Origin: Cylindrodendrum hubeiense
Lineage: Eukaryota > Ascomycota > Sordariomycetes > Hypocreales > Nectriaceae
Length of the DNA: 64,000 nt
Direction of reading: 5' to 3'
Assembly: GCA_014621425.1 (NCBI GenBank)
Contig: JAANBB010000020.1
Location: 1-64,000 of the forward strand
Both the position numbers and the translations under genes were made by a program. Positions within the stretch are counted from its first letter, which is position 1. Each line of letters opens with the position of its first letter. The notes below the pieces were generated by a model. That model searched no databases and was not told where the DNA came from. It saw only the letters and a program-made list of their open reading frames with translations. Positions 1-12,100 of the stretch are shown here, one piece after another.

Positions 1-410
1 ATGCTGCCGAGGCCAGCCTCGCTACCGCCGAGACCGAGAAGAAGGCAGGCTGTTGAGAAGAGCAAGACCACTGACGGAGGAGCTCAAGAGCAAGCTTGAT
101 CGCTGCTGAGGCCAGCCTCGCCACTACTGAGACCGAGAAGGCCGCGGCCAAGGACTCTGAGGCTGCCCTGAAGACCAAGCTCGAGACCGCCGAGGCCAGC
201 CTAACCGCTGCCGAGACGGAGACGAAGGAGGCCAAGGACGCCGAGGCGGCCCTGAAGACCAAGCTTGAGGAGCTCGAGGCCAGCCTGAAGGCCGCTGAGA
301 CAGAAAAGACCGCCGCCGCCGCTAAGGCGCAGGCGCTCGAGGACGAGGTGAAGCAGCTGAAGGAGGCGGCGTCAAAGGCCAGTGAGGCCGAGGCGCCCAA
401 GGAGGCTTAA
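1..410 (+). CDS. C-terminal part of a coiled-coil repeat protein (5' partial, frame-broken)
   Basis: The reading frame that ends at TAA 408-410 encodes an Ala/Glu/Lys-rich heptad-type helix built from degenerate repeats of about 28 residues. Units begin AEASL, contain ETE and end ALKTKLE. At least three units are visible from base 100, and a further degraded unit lies in bases 1-95. The first 95 bases reach the frame only through single-base shifts near 48 and 96, so the gene is either damaged or poorly sequenced at the contig edge. A long alpha-helical coiled coil is the only property that can be inferred. The true start lies upstream of the window, and no family can be named. Confidence 0.6.
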
Positions 411-1199
411 GCATAACGTCTGCCCATGACTGAATGATTTGCATACCTGGAGGACCTTTTCCATTCTGATGTACGAGATGGGAAAAACGAAGGAGAGGGC
501 GTTCACGTCTCTGATGATATCGATACCCACCCCATAGCTTCTAGTTTGATGTTGTTTTTGTCACTTTTAGATTACCTAATTCAAGCTGCTCAGGCGTCTG
601 AGATGGTTGCCAACTGTTAGTGTCCGTCGATAGTCCCGCCGTGTCTGTGCTCGCCGTGTCCGTAGCGTGAAGCTGTCGAGCCAGGTTCACGATTTCCGTG
701 TATGACCTCACTCGCACTGAGAATGGCTGGGCCCCACGTCGGCCGAGACCCCCGGGCCCACTCCCCCGCACGGTCGAGCTCTCTGCAACAGTCACAAGGG
801 TAACCTCGGCCCTTTTCCATCATGGCGGTTGTCGATCAATTAATAAGGTGCTTTTTCAGGGCGTTGTTCGGGGGGAAGGCGCCGGAGAAGAGGCCGTTCG
901 TTTAAGCTAGCGGGACACATGCATAATTGCGGACGAGACATGGGATGGGACTTGTGTAAGATGCTTAATTGGAAACCGGGTAGGGTGCATACTCAGTATT
1001 TGGGCCCTTCTCGTCTATTTTGTTACTATAAATGGCTTCATCGGTTATAGATGTGGTGCCTTGTCCAGGTTGCTTGAGCAAAATACAGGTAATGGGAAGT
1101 CGGAGGAGTAGAAGATAGATATCGTGATAAAGCGTAAATTGTAAATATTATGCATCATTCCGCTGTTTTTACCCATAATTCCCGGCATTATTCTTCAAG
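411..1199. other. Intergenic between two convergent genes
   Basis: About 790 bases serve as 3' flank for the coiled-coil gene (+) and the sialidase-like gene (-). Short open frames on both strands (for example 541-795 minus) have no recognisable content. I see nothing else in it. Confidence 0.5.
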
Positions 1200-2351
1200 T
1201 TACGCACTCTCAACCCACTGCTCGATATTCTCGATCCTCACATACTTGATGTATTGTCTGTGGAAGGTGAACGCAATATGCACCGGGGCGTTGGGCGTCC
1301 CCTGTTCAGCCAGTATGCTCGGGTAGCTCAGCTCGCGGTTTGTCTTCTCCTTCGAGTTGTTTGTCATGCAGAATCCATCTCCGTCCTCGAGCACCCTCTC
1401 CTTCCACGTCAAGCCATCGTCGCTGGAGATGCCCACCGTCAACGTCTTGCGCGGAGTGCCCCAGATGGCCGCCTTGCCGTTGACGGCGGCTTGGTTAGGG
1501 CGCTTGTCGTCTTCAGGGGTGATGTCATCGTACAACCCTTCACGCCTGTCCAGATGAGGCTCAGAGGCGGATCGGTTGAATATAATAGCAATATTGCCTG
1601 AAGGAAGACGGGCGGCGCAGATTCCGCTGTTGGGATTGGGCAGACTGGTCGCCTTAGGAGAACCCCAACTTAGACCGTCGGAAGAGATTGAGCGGTAGAT
1701 GTTGTCAGCCCACCGGCTGCGGAAGAAAGCGACATAGCCAGAATTTCCCTTTGCAGGAGGAACAATCTGCATGTGAACAGACCCAACGCTCTCTGGGACA
1801 ATGTTTTCCGTCCAGGTTTTGCCATCGTCGCGGGAGTAGAAAATGGCCGAGATGTCATTGTTACCAATCCATCGCTGGCCCGGCGAGGACCGACAGTAGA
1901 AGATGGGCAACACCCAGGTGCCATCCGCGAGAACAACAAGCGGCTGGCGGACAAACACACCGGTCTTGCCCTCCAACGGATAACGGGGTGAGGACCAAGT
2001 AACGCCATTGTCACTCGAGGTGCGGGCCATAATCACGGCCCCGTCCTGGTTGCCCCCATCTTGAGAAGTGTGGAACAGCCAGATATCGCCAGTCTTGGGT
2101 GCCCGGAACAAGACAGGGTTCTGACAACTCCGGTTGGTATCAGAGGAAATATTTTCGGGCGCAGACCAAGTGCTGGACCCAGGCTCCCAGCGAGACAGCC
2201 AGATACTGATGTCTGGGAGGCCCTCCTGTGAACCGCCGAACCAGACGCACAGCAGCGTCTTGTCGGGCAACTGCAAGAGGTTGGAGGCGTGAGACTGGAT
2301 AGTGGCCACAGGCAAAGCAGCGCTCGAAAGAGTCGGATTTGGCGTTGCCAT
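1200..2351 (-). CDS. Sialidase-superfamily (BNR/Asp-box) beta-propeller protein
   Basis: Single-exon gene of 383 residues. At least four Asp-box repeats of the S-x-D-x-G-x-T-W type are visible (SSDNGVTW, SRDDGKTW, SSDGLSW, SSDDGLTW), together with an N-terminal VWFGGSQEG segment typical of BNR_2 propellers. There is no signal peptide, so the protein is probably cytosolic or leaves the cell by an unconventional route. Families with this fold include exo-sialidases and carbohydrate lyases or hydrolases that release terminal sugars; the substrate cannot be read from the sequence. It is divergent from a sugar-porter gene 620 bases away, which suggests a joint role in taking up and breaking down a sugar conjugate. 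A non-catalytic Asp-box protein is the alternative. Confidence 0.8.
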   Translation of the reverse strand: MATPNPTLSSAALPVATIQSHASNLLQLPDKTLLCVWFGGSQEGLPDISIWLSRWEPGSSTWSAPENISSDTNRSCQNPVLFRAPKTGDIWLFHTSQDGGNQDGAVIMARTSSDNGVTWSSPRYPLEGKTGVFVRQPLVVLADGTWVLPIFYCRSSPGQRWIGNNDISAIFYSRDDGKTWTENIVPESVGSVHMQIVPPAKGNSGYVAFFRSRWADNIYRSISSDGLSWGSPKATSLPNPNSGICAARLPSGNIAIIFNRSASEPHLDRREGLYDDITPEDDKRPNQAAVNGKAAIWGTPRKTLTVGISSDDGLTWKERVLEDGDGFCMTNNSKEKTNRELSYPSILAEQGTPNAPVHIAFTFHRQYIKYVRIENIEQWVESA

Positions 2352-2974
2352 GTTGTCGATAGTCTAGGGGAGGCCTGGCTGGAGAATAGCTGGTATTGGA
2401 TGCTAAATAAGGCAATTCCTTTGGGCAAGTGTGTCTGTGCAACCCGTGCTAATGTAGCCAAAGCTCGTATTAAGAGCGCCTTTGGCTTCATGGCCTGTTT
2501 ACACTGTCGCAGCTAGACATATGCCGCACGCAGCTCCGGTCCGTCCCCGCATCGACATATCCATGTTTCATTGTAGTGTCACGACTCGGGGACGCGAAGC
2601 CCCGCTGAGTAGAGTTGGAGCTCGATCTGCAGCTAGGACTTGTGGCCGAAATTCCATTTCCATCCTAGCTCCAGCCACGGGCCAAACCACGGACGCTGAG
2701 ATGGTCAGATGTGGGGGAACTAGACGCCTCCGGCAGTTGGAACCTGGGGTAGTCGACGCATGGAGCGATTGTCCTCGTCTGCGCAGCTTGGCCCGCGCGG
2801 GGAACCATGCTAGCTGTTCATCTCCCCATGGGGACTCCGGGCGAGACGCTTGACCGAGTGCCCCGAGTATATGTTGCGAAGGCGTCCGAATTGTTGGTGT
2901 TGAGAGCAAGCAGGAAGCGCAAGGCCTCTGAGCAGAACCCTCAACTTACTCCTGAACCCTACACAGCAGTGACA
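2352..2974. promoter_or_regulatory. Shared intergenic region of a divergent gene pair
   Basis: These 623 bases separate the start codons of the sialidase-like gene (minus) and the MFS sugar transporter (plus), so both promoters must lie here. I could not identify a specific operator. Confidence 0.45.
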
Positions 2975-4927
2975 ATGGGCGGCGGCACCTCTCTCTGGGC
3001 TTCTCCTGACTGGAAGAAGGACCCCAAGGAAATCTTCAACCGGCACCTTCTGCTGCTTGGCGTTACCATCGCCTTTGCTGGGTGCTCCTATGGATTCGAC
3101 CAGGGAAACATCGGCGGCATCATGACCTTTCCGTCGTTTCGAAAGGCTTTTGGGTTCGACGGACTGACGACTCAAGAGGCGGACACGAGAGGTAAGCAGC
3201 ACTAGAGTTTCACAGTGCTCGAAAGCTAACTGGTTACAGAGGGAAACATCGCAGCTATGCGTAAGCGAATCCATGCTAAAACTAGACCAATCCTAACTCG
3301 GATGAATAGTGGCTGCTGGTGGTTCTGCAGGCGCCCTTCTGGCAGCGCCTTTGGCTGATTTCCTCGGGCGGAAGAAGTCCGTCATAGCTATGTCGGCTCT
3401 CTTTCTCCTCGGCTGCGCCATGCAGGAAATCCCCAACCTGGATACCCTCTATGCTGGGAGACTTCTAGCTGGCATCGCTATTGGTGCTCAATCCATGGTG
3501 AGAAGTCCCATCCTAATCTGCATTTTCTAGCTAGCTGGCTTCTAACCTCTATGAACCAACAGCTTGCTCCTCAGTACCTTGCCGAAAACTCTCCTACGTC
3601 GATCCGAGGCTCTCTAACCACCTCGTATAATCTCATGATCATTTTCGCTCTTGCTGTTGCCTTCTGGATCAATTATGCTGTCAGCACTTGGCCCAACCAG
3701 GACCAGAATGACAACAAGTCGTGGCAGCTTGCTCTCGGCATTCAGCTAATCCCGGGCTTCTTCCTTTTCGCTCTCATCTGGTGTAAGTTACTAGAGAAAG
3801 TCTAACAAAATGACTCAGCTGACGATGCATCTATTCAGTTGTCATTGAGACCCCTCGTGCCCTGATCTCCAAGGGACAATATGAGCTTGGTCTCAAGAAC
3901 CTTTGCAAACTGCGAGGCCTACCGGCGGATCACCCTTACGTTCACCGAGAATACATGGAAATCACCACTCAGGCAGAGATCGAGCAGAGCCAGGCAAAGG
4001 GTGAGTCATGATCTTACCGAGTGATGCAAGTTGAATTCTAAACCGAACTCCGTCAGGCTACAGCTACATGACTGTCATGCGCGAAATCGCCACCAACGCC
4101 AGCAACCGCAGACGCCTCTTCCTCGCCGTCTGGCTTTTCATCTTCCATAAGCTTACAGGCACCGACTCTATCAACTATTTTGCGCCCCAAATCTTCTCCA
4201 TGATTGGCGTTGCCAAGGGCTCCAGTTCCCTTCTCACCACTGGAGTTTACGGCGTCGTCAAGCTAGCTGCGACTATTCTCTACGTTACCTTCATTGTTGA
4301 TCGCGTCGGCCGCCGCCTCCCGCTCATGATCGGTGCTACCATCCAGGCTACTGCCATGCTATACATCGGCCTGTATCTCCGCTTTGTCAAACCGGAGGAT
4401 GGTGGAGGTACCCCAGCCGGTGGAATTGTTGGTATCATCTGGTAAGCAAGCCGGAAGTCAGTACCTGCGGGAATTCTTCAACTAACCCGCTACTTAGGCT
4501 GTATCTGTATGCTTTTGGTTGGTCATTTGGCCATTCTGTCGCCCCATACGTTGTTGCCGCTGAGATCTTTCCTGCCCGTATTCGATCCTTTTGTATGGCT
4601 TGTTGCTTGTTCACCAACTGGATCGTCAACTACGGTATCACATCAGCAACACCACACATGTTGACCACCATGGGATATGGCACGTTCCTCTTTTTCGCCA
4701 TTGCGACTTACGTGGGCGTTATTTTTATCTACTTCTGCCTGCCCGAGCTCAAGGGTCGCAGCATTGAGTCCATGGATGACCTGTTCCAGCACTCACTCTG
4801 GACCATGTTCAAACGCGCCTACCCTACCGAAGACGAGAAGGTTCGCCACGATGTTCAAGAGATCCTTCACCAGGAGAAGACTGAAGATGGCCGGGTTTCG
4901 ATGGTTGAGGATGTTGGAAGACGATGA
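2975..4927 (+). CDS. MFS sugar porter (quinate/hexose type)
   Basis: Seven exons: 2975-3191, 3240-3260, 3310-3497, 3563-3782, 3839-4000, 4057-4441 and 4498-4927, all joined by GT-AG introns. The product has the sugar-porter layout. There is a TM1 motif ending YGFDQGNIGGI, the loop 2-3 motif ADFLGRKK, an inter-domain PESPR-like ETPRAL segment, the loop 8-9 motif DRVGRRLP, and the C-terminal LPELKGRSIESMDDLF, which resembles PETKGRSLEEMD. About 12 membrane helices are expected at the plasma membrane, importing a hexose, an acidic sugar or a quinate-like molecule by proton symport. The start chosen is the ATG just before the conserved N-terminus; the frame is open further upstream but without homology-like content. 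Divergence from the sialidase-like gene suggests coupled sugar uptake. Confidence 0.88.
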
Positions 4928-5394
4928 GAAGATGTGTGCAGTTTTCTGCTGTGGTTGTTCGGAGGATGGAATACTCGATAGTCTCGAGGGTGACAACGTG
5001 CGGCAGTTTCGCCAAATTATTCAGCATGATAGGAAATATTCAAATTACTGGGAATTCTTGAGTTTTGCTGTTTGTGTCCCAATATCTTTGAGCCACTAAC
5101 CCATTGAAATGATACACGTCAGAGTCCTCCGCGGCAGCTGTATATGTTTTGGGAATTCAGTGACCGCATCGTTATTTTTCTTAAACCTGAGCTCAGATTG
5201 GACATAAACCAAGGAGTCAAGGTCCTGCTTCTACATTACTCAAAGCATGAAAGAAGTTTAGGCAACCAAGCCACCAGTTTGTCGTCCTGATGTAGCATGC
5301 TATCTACTAAGGCTAAAGGGACGACGGAATTAAAATGCTCATTTAATACCAAGTTACAGTTCTAACATTGATATATAACATGCTGGTATCGGTT
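4928..5394. other. Intergenic between convergent genes
   Basis: This holds the 3' flanks of the MFS gene and the aldo/keto reductase. It is moderately AT-rich, and no coding or RNA signal was recognised. Confidence 0.5.
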
Positions 5395-6532
5395 CTACAT
5401 ACCCTGGATTGCCCTCGGCTTGTACCCGCTCTCTAGGTACTCGCACTCCTCCTTGGTGAGATTCACTTTAAGCGCGTCAACTGCTTCGACGATGCGCTTT
5501 GGTGAGCTCAATCCTAGGATTGGGTAGTAGCCCTTTTGAAGCACCCAAGCCGTCGACACGAGGGCCATGCTCACGCCCTTCTTAGCTGAAACCTCCTCTA
5601 CCCGGTTGACAATATCTAGGTTTGCATCCGCGAACCACGCGTCCTTCTTTTTGTCCATGCGGCTCCGTAGTGACGTCCCCTCTTCGTTTTCCTTTGGCAG
5701 CGGCTTGGCGAGCAGACCGCGCGCAATGGGGCTCCAGGGGATGACGCCGACGCCAGTTGCTTGGCAAAATGGTAGCATTTCACGCTCTTCCTCGCGGTAA
5801 AGCAGATTGTAGAAAGGCTGCATTGAGATAAATTCGGTCCAGCCGTTGGATCGCGCAATGTACTGCAGCCGGGCGAACTCCCAGGCGTACATGGAAGAGG
5901 CACCAATGTAGCGAACCTTTCCTGATTGTACCACTTCATGCAAGGCGCGCATGATCTCTTCAGGGGGTGTTTCGCGGTCAAGGCGATGGATTTGGAGGAC
6001 GTCTGTGTTGTGGACAAGTTAAAACGTAGTTCATTCCACGGCTCAGACTTTAGGCTTACCAATGTAATCGGTCCCTAATCGTTCCAGGCATTTGTCGACG
6101 GCATGAAATACATGCTTCCTGCTCAATCCCATCTGGTTCACCATTGGGCCGTCGTTTACGCTTGGCGGCCTCGAGTCGTCATCCATGACTGGGTTAAATA
6201 TCTTGGACAGAATGACGACCTTTTGCCTCGGGATGTTGAACTTCTTAAGAGCTTTGCCGATAATGACCTCGGATTTTCCGTTTGAATAGGTGTCGGCCGT
6301 GTCCCAAGTGTTGATGCCATTGTCATAAGCAGTTTTGAGAAGCTCGAGGCCATCCTCTTCGTCAAGAGTCCATGGTGAGGTATCCCACTTAGACGAGCCA
6401 AAAGTCATACATCCGAGAATGATTTTCGAGACCTTGAGGCCGCTGTTACCAAGCCTAAGATAAAGATGTCAACATCAGACCGCGGGAGCTCATAGATAAG
6501 ATTTGAATATGCACTCACCTTACGTATTCCAT
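5395..6532 (-). CDS. Aldo/keto reductase
   Basis: Minus-strand exons are 6532-6519 (14 bases, MEYVR), 6454-6060 and 6002-5395, giving 338 residues. The product is an (alpha/beta)8 NADPH-dependent oxidoreductase. The catalytic tetrad is visible as D56, Y61 (WDTADTY), K89 (ILSK) and H142 (LQIHRLD). The N-terminus MEYVRLGNSGLKVSK and the motif GASSMYAWEFARLQ match the aryl-alcohol dehydrogenase / potassium-channel-beta-like branch of fungal AKRs. It likely reduces aldehydes or ketones in the cytosol; the substrate is unknown. The tiny first exon is supported because it restores the conserved RLG start of the family. The length is normal for AKRs. Confidence 0.9.
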
Positions 6533-9183
6533 ATTGTAATGTTTTTGAGTGTTGTTGTAGTGAGACAGGTGTTCTAAGATGGACAGGTTGGAGAGTACTA
6601 GCAAGAATGAGGAATGGTTTTATCAATTGAGCACGCATCAAGAATTACCAACGACTAAGCTCATCATACGTTCGTGCCATAGGTGCGGGGAGGTAGGGGA
6701 CATCGGCTCGGTGTCCGCGCCGAGAGTGACCCCACTTTGAAGGCACTACGGAGTATTCTCCTTTAGGAAAGATGAGCTCCCAGATATGGTGAACATTGTC
6801 AATTTCATCGGAATTCTACATGGGGTTTATTCTATTTTATTGAACATGTTGAAATCTAAAGGATGAATTGCAGCTTCTACGAAGAAATCTTAAAAACAAC
6901 AAAATTATCAACTGTCCTGAAAATACACCAGTAACCGAATTTTATTCATCTACGTTCCGGGGTTGTACAAGACATCACTGTCTATTTCGCAACCTCACAT
7001 TGAATAGCTAGATTTACTTACTGTTGGATCACGTACGACACATTCGATCAAGGGATAAGTGTTCAATCAGGTGTGGAGACCAAAAGAATTGTTGATTGGA
7101 TTGATCTAGAATTCCTCGAGCCCCTCATTTCCTTGTGAGGGGTTTTATCTTGATACCAGATCCCCTCTGACAAAAACTAAGATAGCTGTTACATATAAGC
7201 CGTTACAGTATTGCAGTACACGGCAGATCTCCTTTTTATGGGAATGGCGCACTCGGTAAGCCCAACAGCTTAAACACCTGGGATGATGAGTATACCAAGA
7301 ACAGCTGGCCTGTGCATTATCGAGATGTCAATTTGTTGGAACGTGATGGAACGTGATCTGCATGGTCTAGACGGTGTCGTGCAATGCTCCCTGTCGCGAG
7401 TCTGGGATTCTGTCTCTGGGTTGAACTGATTACAGGCATAGAAACGAGCAGTTCAAGTTTGGCCCAATGATGCAACGTAGTCACGTGGTCAAGGTGATTG
7501 AACAAGGCGATTGATGCATGGTTCCGTGCTGAACGCTCAACGCTGAATGCATCTACGGCTATGACGCATTGGCTGACCTCGGTCCGATAACGAATTTTAG
7601 ATGACGTCGAGACGATTTGCAAACAGCGGCCCTAGCAAATTGTGAGGACTTGGCACCAAAATCGACAAATACCAAGCCACGATGAGTCTGCCAAGAGATA
7701 GCGACCTACTTGGATCCGCCAATCATGTCGCTATGGATGTGGCCGATTACAAACGGTTGGTGCGACTTGCCACCGCCAAGCCTGTAACGCAGCGAGATTC
7801 ACGTTTGAAATGAAGAGGCACTGTATAGATCTGTATGCCTGGCGCAGCTCGAAGCAGTCCGGCTTGCTCCGGAGCGACTGGTCATCAGTCAACACAGTGT
7901 TTGCCAAGGCTGATGCCAAGAGTGATGCCAAGGACGACATCCTGGGCGGTGAGGCGAAATGCCTCCCACGTGCTCAACGCGACTGTTGCGACAAGACAAG
8001 GGCTCTCTCGTGTTTGACTCAAGGAGGAAAAGAGACGGGGAAACCATGTCAATTTAGAGAAAGCCAGAGAGAAGACAATTGGCCCTGGAAGATGTCAAAG
8101 GGGAAGTTCGTCGCGTGCCAATTGGGCACAATACATACAGAGTTGAAAATAAGAATAAAAGCCGAAATCTGGAGGAGGGGGTTAGTGGAGTCGATGGAGT
8201 CGATGGGAGACCAAGTTGCAGGGACGCGCTCACTGCTAATTTACAGCGATGACAGGGGTAGAGGGAACTGGCTCATGGGGGAGATGGTCTCCTGGTGCTG
8301 TGACAGAAGATGACAAGTCGGGACCTGGAGGAGCACGCCAAGAGCGAAGATCGTGGCCTCACCCGGCGGTAACCCGGCCGTACTACAAGTACCTCCTGAG
8401 TTGCTTCATGTCGAAATACCACTGACATACCGATATCAACCACAAAAATACCGCACGGACGTGCAGGTTCTAGCGCTGTCGGCACTTGTGCAGTAACTCT
8501 GCCCTGAGCTTGGGGCGACCGCATCTAGCCGGCCACGATTATTTTGGACGTCCAGTTTCTGTCTTGGGCATCAGAAACGTAGTCAATTGCGGCGAATCAG
8601 ACAGTAGATGGTGAGAAGACGGTTGATTTACGACCATCAATGCTCCCAGCACAAAACTCTTGGTTCGCTGCTTCACTGCTTCACTGCCTGGCTTTCTGGC
8701 TTTCACTTTACACTAACCGACGCCTCCCTCCGCCAACTTCGGTAGCCCACCATACATACCCACCCTTCTCCATTCTCGGGCTTGTTCTTCACGGACACGG
8801 CTTTCTTGGCAGGCGGGGTGGTCATCGTTAGCCTGAGGCGCAGTACCTCATTCCAGTAGGTTAACGAGAACGTTGCGAGGAAACAAGGCAATCAATCCTG
8901 CCAAGCCGGGACTGACCAACTCCGCGTTGCTTGGCTGCGGATCACGATAAAGAGGACATGGTGCGCCCTCGCATCTTTGCAGATTTGCTTCCCTCTTCCC
9001 CTCTTTCCAATTGCTCTTCAAGGAAACCAGTCACCCAGACTACTTTTGTGTTCCTGTATTTGCATCAGCGGCTACCTTGCCACCCATCCAAGCGAACCGT
9101 AGACACAGAGCCTCTCCAAGGCCGGCTTCTTCTTATTTTGTCCCGCTGCAACCGCCGCACCACCACGAGGTGAATTTGTCGCC
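6533..9183. other. Long intergenic region and leader of the sodium ATPase gene
   Basis: About 2.65 kb without a convincing gene. Bases 6780-7260 are AT-rich with few long frames. The longest frame (7810-8313, plus) has an unstructured composition and no recognisable motif. Bases 8970-9180 are pyrimidine-rich, as in 5' leaders of strongly expressed fungal genes, and probably belong to the promoter and leader of the downstream ATPase. Confidence 0.45.
7121..7142. other. Small perfect stem-loop followed by a T-run
   Basis: CCCCTCA pairs with TGAGGGG across an 8-base loop, followed directly by TTTTAT. It looks like an intrinsic terminator, but no RNA polymerase III gene is visible upstream and the region is otherwise empty, so it may be chance. 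Confidence 0.3.
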
Positions 9184-12100
9184 ATGAGCCAGCAATTGAT
9201 TGCAGAGGCTCCCCATGTCTCTGGGCAGTCCAACACGCCAATGACGGCGCCCGCCCACGCTCTCACCCTCGACCAAGTCGCCGAGCAGCTGCAGAGCCAC
9301 ACCGTCGACGGCCTCACGACGGCCGAAGCCACAGCGCGTCTCGAGGACTGCGGCCGCAACGAGTTTGGCGAGCAAGAGGGCGCGAAACCCATCAAGATCC
9401 TCATCGGCCAGATTGCCAATGCCTTGACTCTAGTGAGATGTCCACCATTCCAGGCCCCTCCGAGGATCCCAGCGACTTAATGTCGTTGCCCTTGGAGGTG
9501 GGCCTTGCCCGAAGATTTGCTCATTTGCCGGTTTATAGGTGCTCATCCTCGCCATGGCTGCGTCCTTTGGTATCCAGTCCTGGATTGAAGGAGGCGTTGT
9601 TGCCGCAGTCATTCTGCTCAACATCGTCGTGGGCTTCTTCCAGGAGTTCCAAGCTGCCAAGACGATGGACTCGCTCCGCTCGCTGAGTTCCCCGACAGCT
9701 CACGCCGTGCGCGACGGTAAAAACGAGGTTGTCGTGACTGCTGAGATTGTTCCCGGTGACTTGGTTGAGCTCAAGACCGGAGACACCATCCCGGCCGACA
9801 TCCGCTTGATTGAAGCCGTCAACTTCGAGACCAACGAAGCTCTCCTCACCGGCGAATCTCTCCCCGTCCGCAAGGAAACCGGATCTATCTTCCCCGATGA
9901 GACTGGTCCTGGCGACCGCCTCAACGTCGCCTACAGCTCGTCGACTGTCACCAAGGGTCGCGCTCGTGGAATTGTCTTTGCTACTGGAATCTACACCGAG
10001 ATCGGTCAGATTGCTGTTGCTCTCCGTGGCAAAGCGTCCCGTCGTCGTCAGCCCAAGCGCCGCGAAGACGGAACCGCCTCGACCGGTCGCTGGATGCAGG
10101 CTTGGACCTTAACTGGCTCGGATGCTGTTGGTCGTTTCCTCGGTGTCAACGTTGGTACTCCCCTCCAGCGCAAGCTCTCCAAGCTGGCCATTCTTCTTCT
10201 CGGAACCGCCATTGTCTGTGCCATCATTGTACTCGGTGCGAATGAATTCAACACCAAGCGTGAGGTCATCATTTACGCTGTCGCCACTGGCTTGTCTATG
10301 ATCCCGGCTTCTCTGATTGTCGTCCTTACCATTACTATGGCTGCTGGCACCAAGCGCATGGTCCAGCGAAACGTCATTGTCCGCAACCTCAAGAGTCTTG
10401 AGGCTCTTGGTGGTGTTACCAGTATGTCCTGTCGCCCGTGCATTAATTCCAACTTTTTAATAACCCTGCCTAGACATCTGCTCTGACAAGACCGGTACCC
10501 TCACTCAAGGCACCATGATTGTCAAGAAGGCGTGGATTCCCGGCCGCGGCACCTACTCCGTCGGCGCCACCAACGAGCCCTTCAACCCGACTGTGGGAGT
10601 TCTCGGCCTCCAAGCGGCTCAGCCCAAAGACATCAACTTCCAGGCTAGTGAGGCCGAAGGCGCCTCCATCAACCCCGAGGAAGCTGTTGCTGGGGACGCG
10701 ACTCTCCAGGAGTACTTGAACGTTGCTTCCCTCGCCAACCTCGCCACTGTGCATCAGGTCGAGGGCGAATGGAAAGGCCGTGGTGACCCTACTGAGATCG
10801 CCATTCAGGTCTTTGCCTCGCGATTCGACTGGAACCGCCTCCGCCTCGCCACGGGAGAGAAGGCGCGCTGGCACGAAGTGGCCGAGTTCCCCTTTGACTC
10901 TGACGTGAAGAAGATGTCGGTTATTTTCGAAGACGGCGATTCGCAGAAGCAATGGGTCTTTACCAAGGGAGCCGTTGAACGAGTCGTCTCGTCCTGCCCG
11001 CACTATGCCATGGGCGATGAGATCAAGGAGCTTACCCCCGACATTGAACAAGACATCCTTCGGAACATGGAGGCTCTGGCCCGTCTTGGACTCCGAGTCC
11101 TTGCCCTGGCCAGCCGCACCGACATTCGCCACGTCGTGGACAACGAAGCTGAGCTGGACCGAGGCAAATTCGAGACAAACCTAGTCTTCCGTGGCCTCAT
11201 TGGTCTATACGACCCTCCTCGACCCGAGTCTGCACCCTCTGTCCGCCGTTGTCACGAGGCCGGTGTCAGCGTCCACATGCTTACTGGTGACCACCCTGAG
11301 ACTGCCCGTGCCATCGCTCTCGAGGTTGGAATATTGCCTGCTAGGATGTCTCAGATTTCCAGCGAAGTTGCCAAGTCTATTGTCATGGCTGCCTCGGACT
11401 TTGACAAACTCACCGATGATGAGATCGACCAACTTCCTCTGCTTCCCCTCGTCGTCGCTCGATGCGCTCCTCAGACCAAGGTCCGCATGATCAATGCCCT
11501 CCACCGCCGCAAGTGTTTCGTTGCCATGACTGGTGACGGTGTCAACGATTCCCCCAGTCTGAAGCAGTCTGACGTTGGTATTGCCATGGGCCTGGCCGGT
11601 TCAGATGTCGCCAAAGAGGCCTCTGATATTGTCTTGACTGATGACAACTTCGCATCGATCCTCAATGCTGTTGAGGAAGGCCGAAGGATGTTTGATAATA
11701 TCCAAAAGTTCATTCTCCACGTTTTGGCCGAGAACATTGCCCAGGCTTGTACCCTGCTGATTGGCCTTGCCTTCAAGGACAAGAGTGGACTGTCCGTGTT
11801 TCCTCTGGCTCCCGTTGAGATTCTCTGGATCATCATGATTACCTCGGGCATGCCTGATATGGGATTGGGCTTTGAGATCGCGGCACCTGATATCATGCAG
11901 CGACCCCCCCAAAACGTACGTCTATTCCCCATTAATGTCGTTGGAACCCTAGCCTAACCAATGTAAAGCTGAAACAAGGCGTCTTCACACCGGAGTTGCT
12001 CATCGACATGGTCGTCTATGGTCTCTGGATGTCCGCTCTTTGCCTGGCCTCGTTTGTCCTTGTTTTGTACGGATTCGGCAACGGCCAGGCCGACATTGGC

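Noticed and set aside
7810..8313. 167-codon frame between the reductase and the ATPase genes
   Set aside because: Biased composition, no motif, no splice-supported extension; probably non-coding.
10470..11132. 220-codon minus-strand frame inside the sodium ATPase gene
   Set aside because: It is antisense to a highly conserved exon with catalytic motifs and has no recognisable domain.
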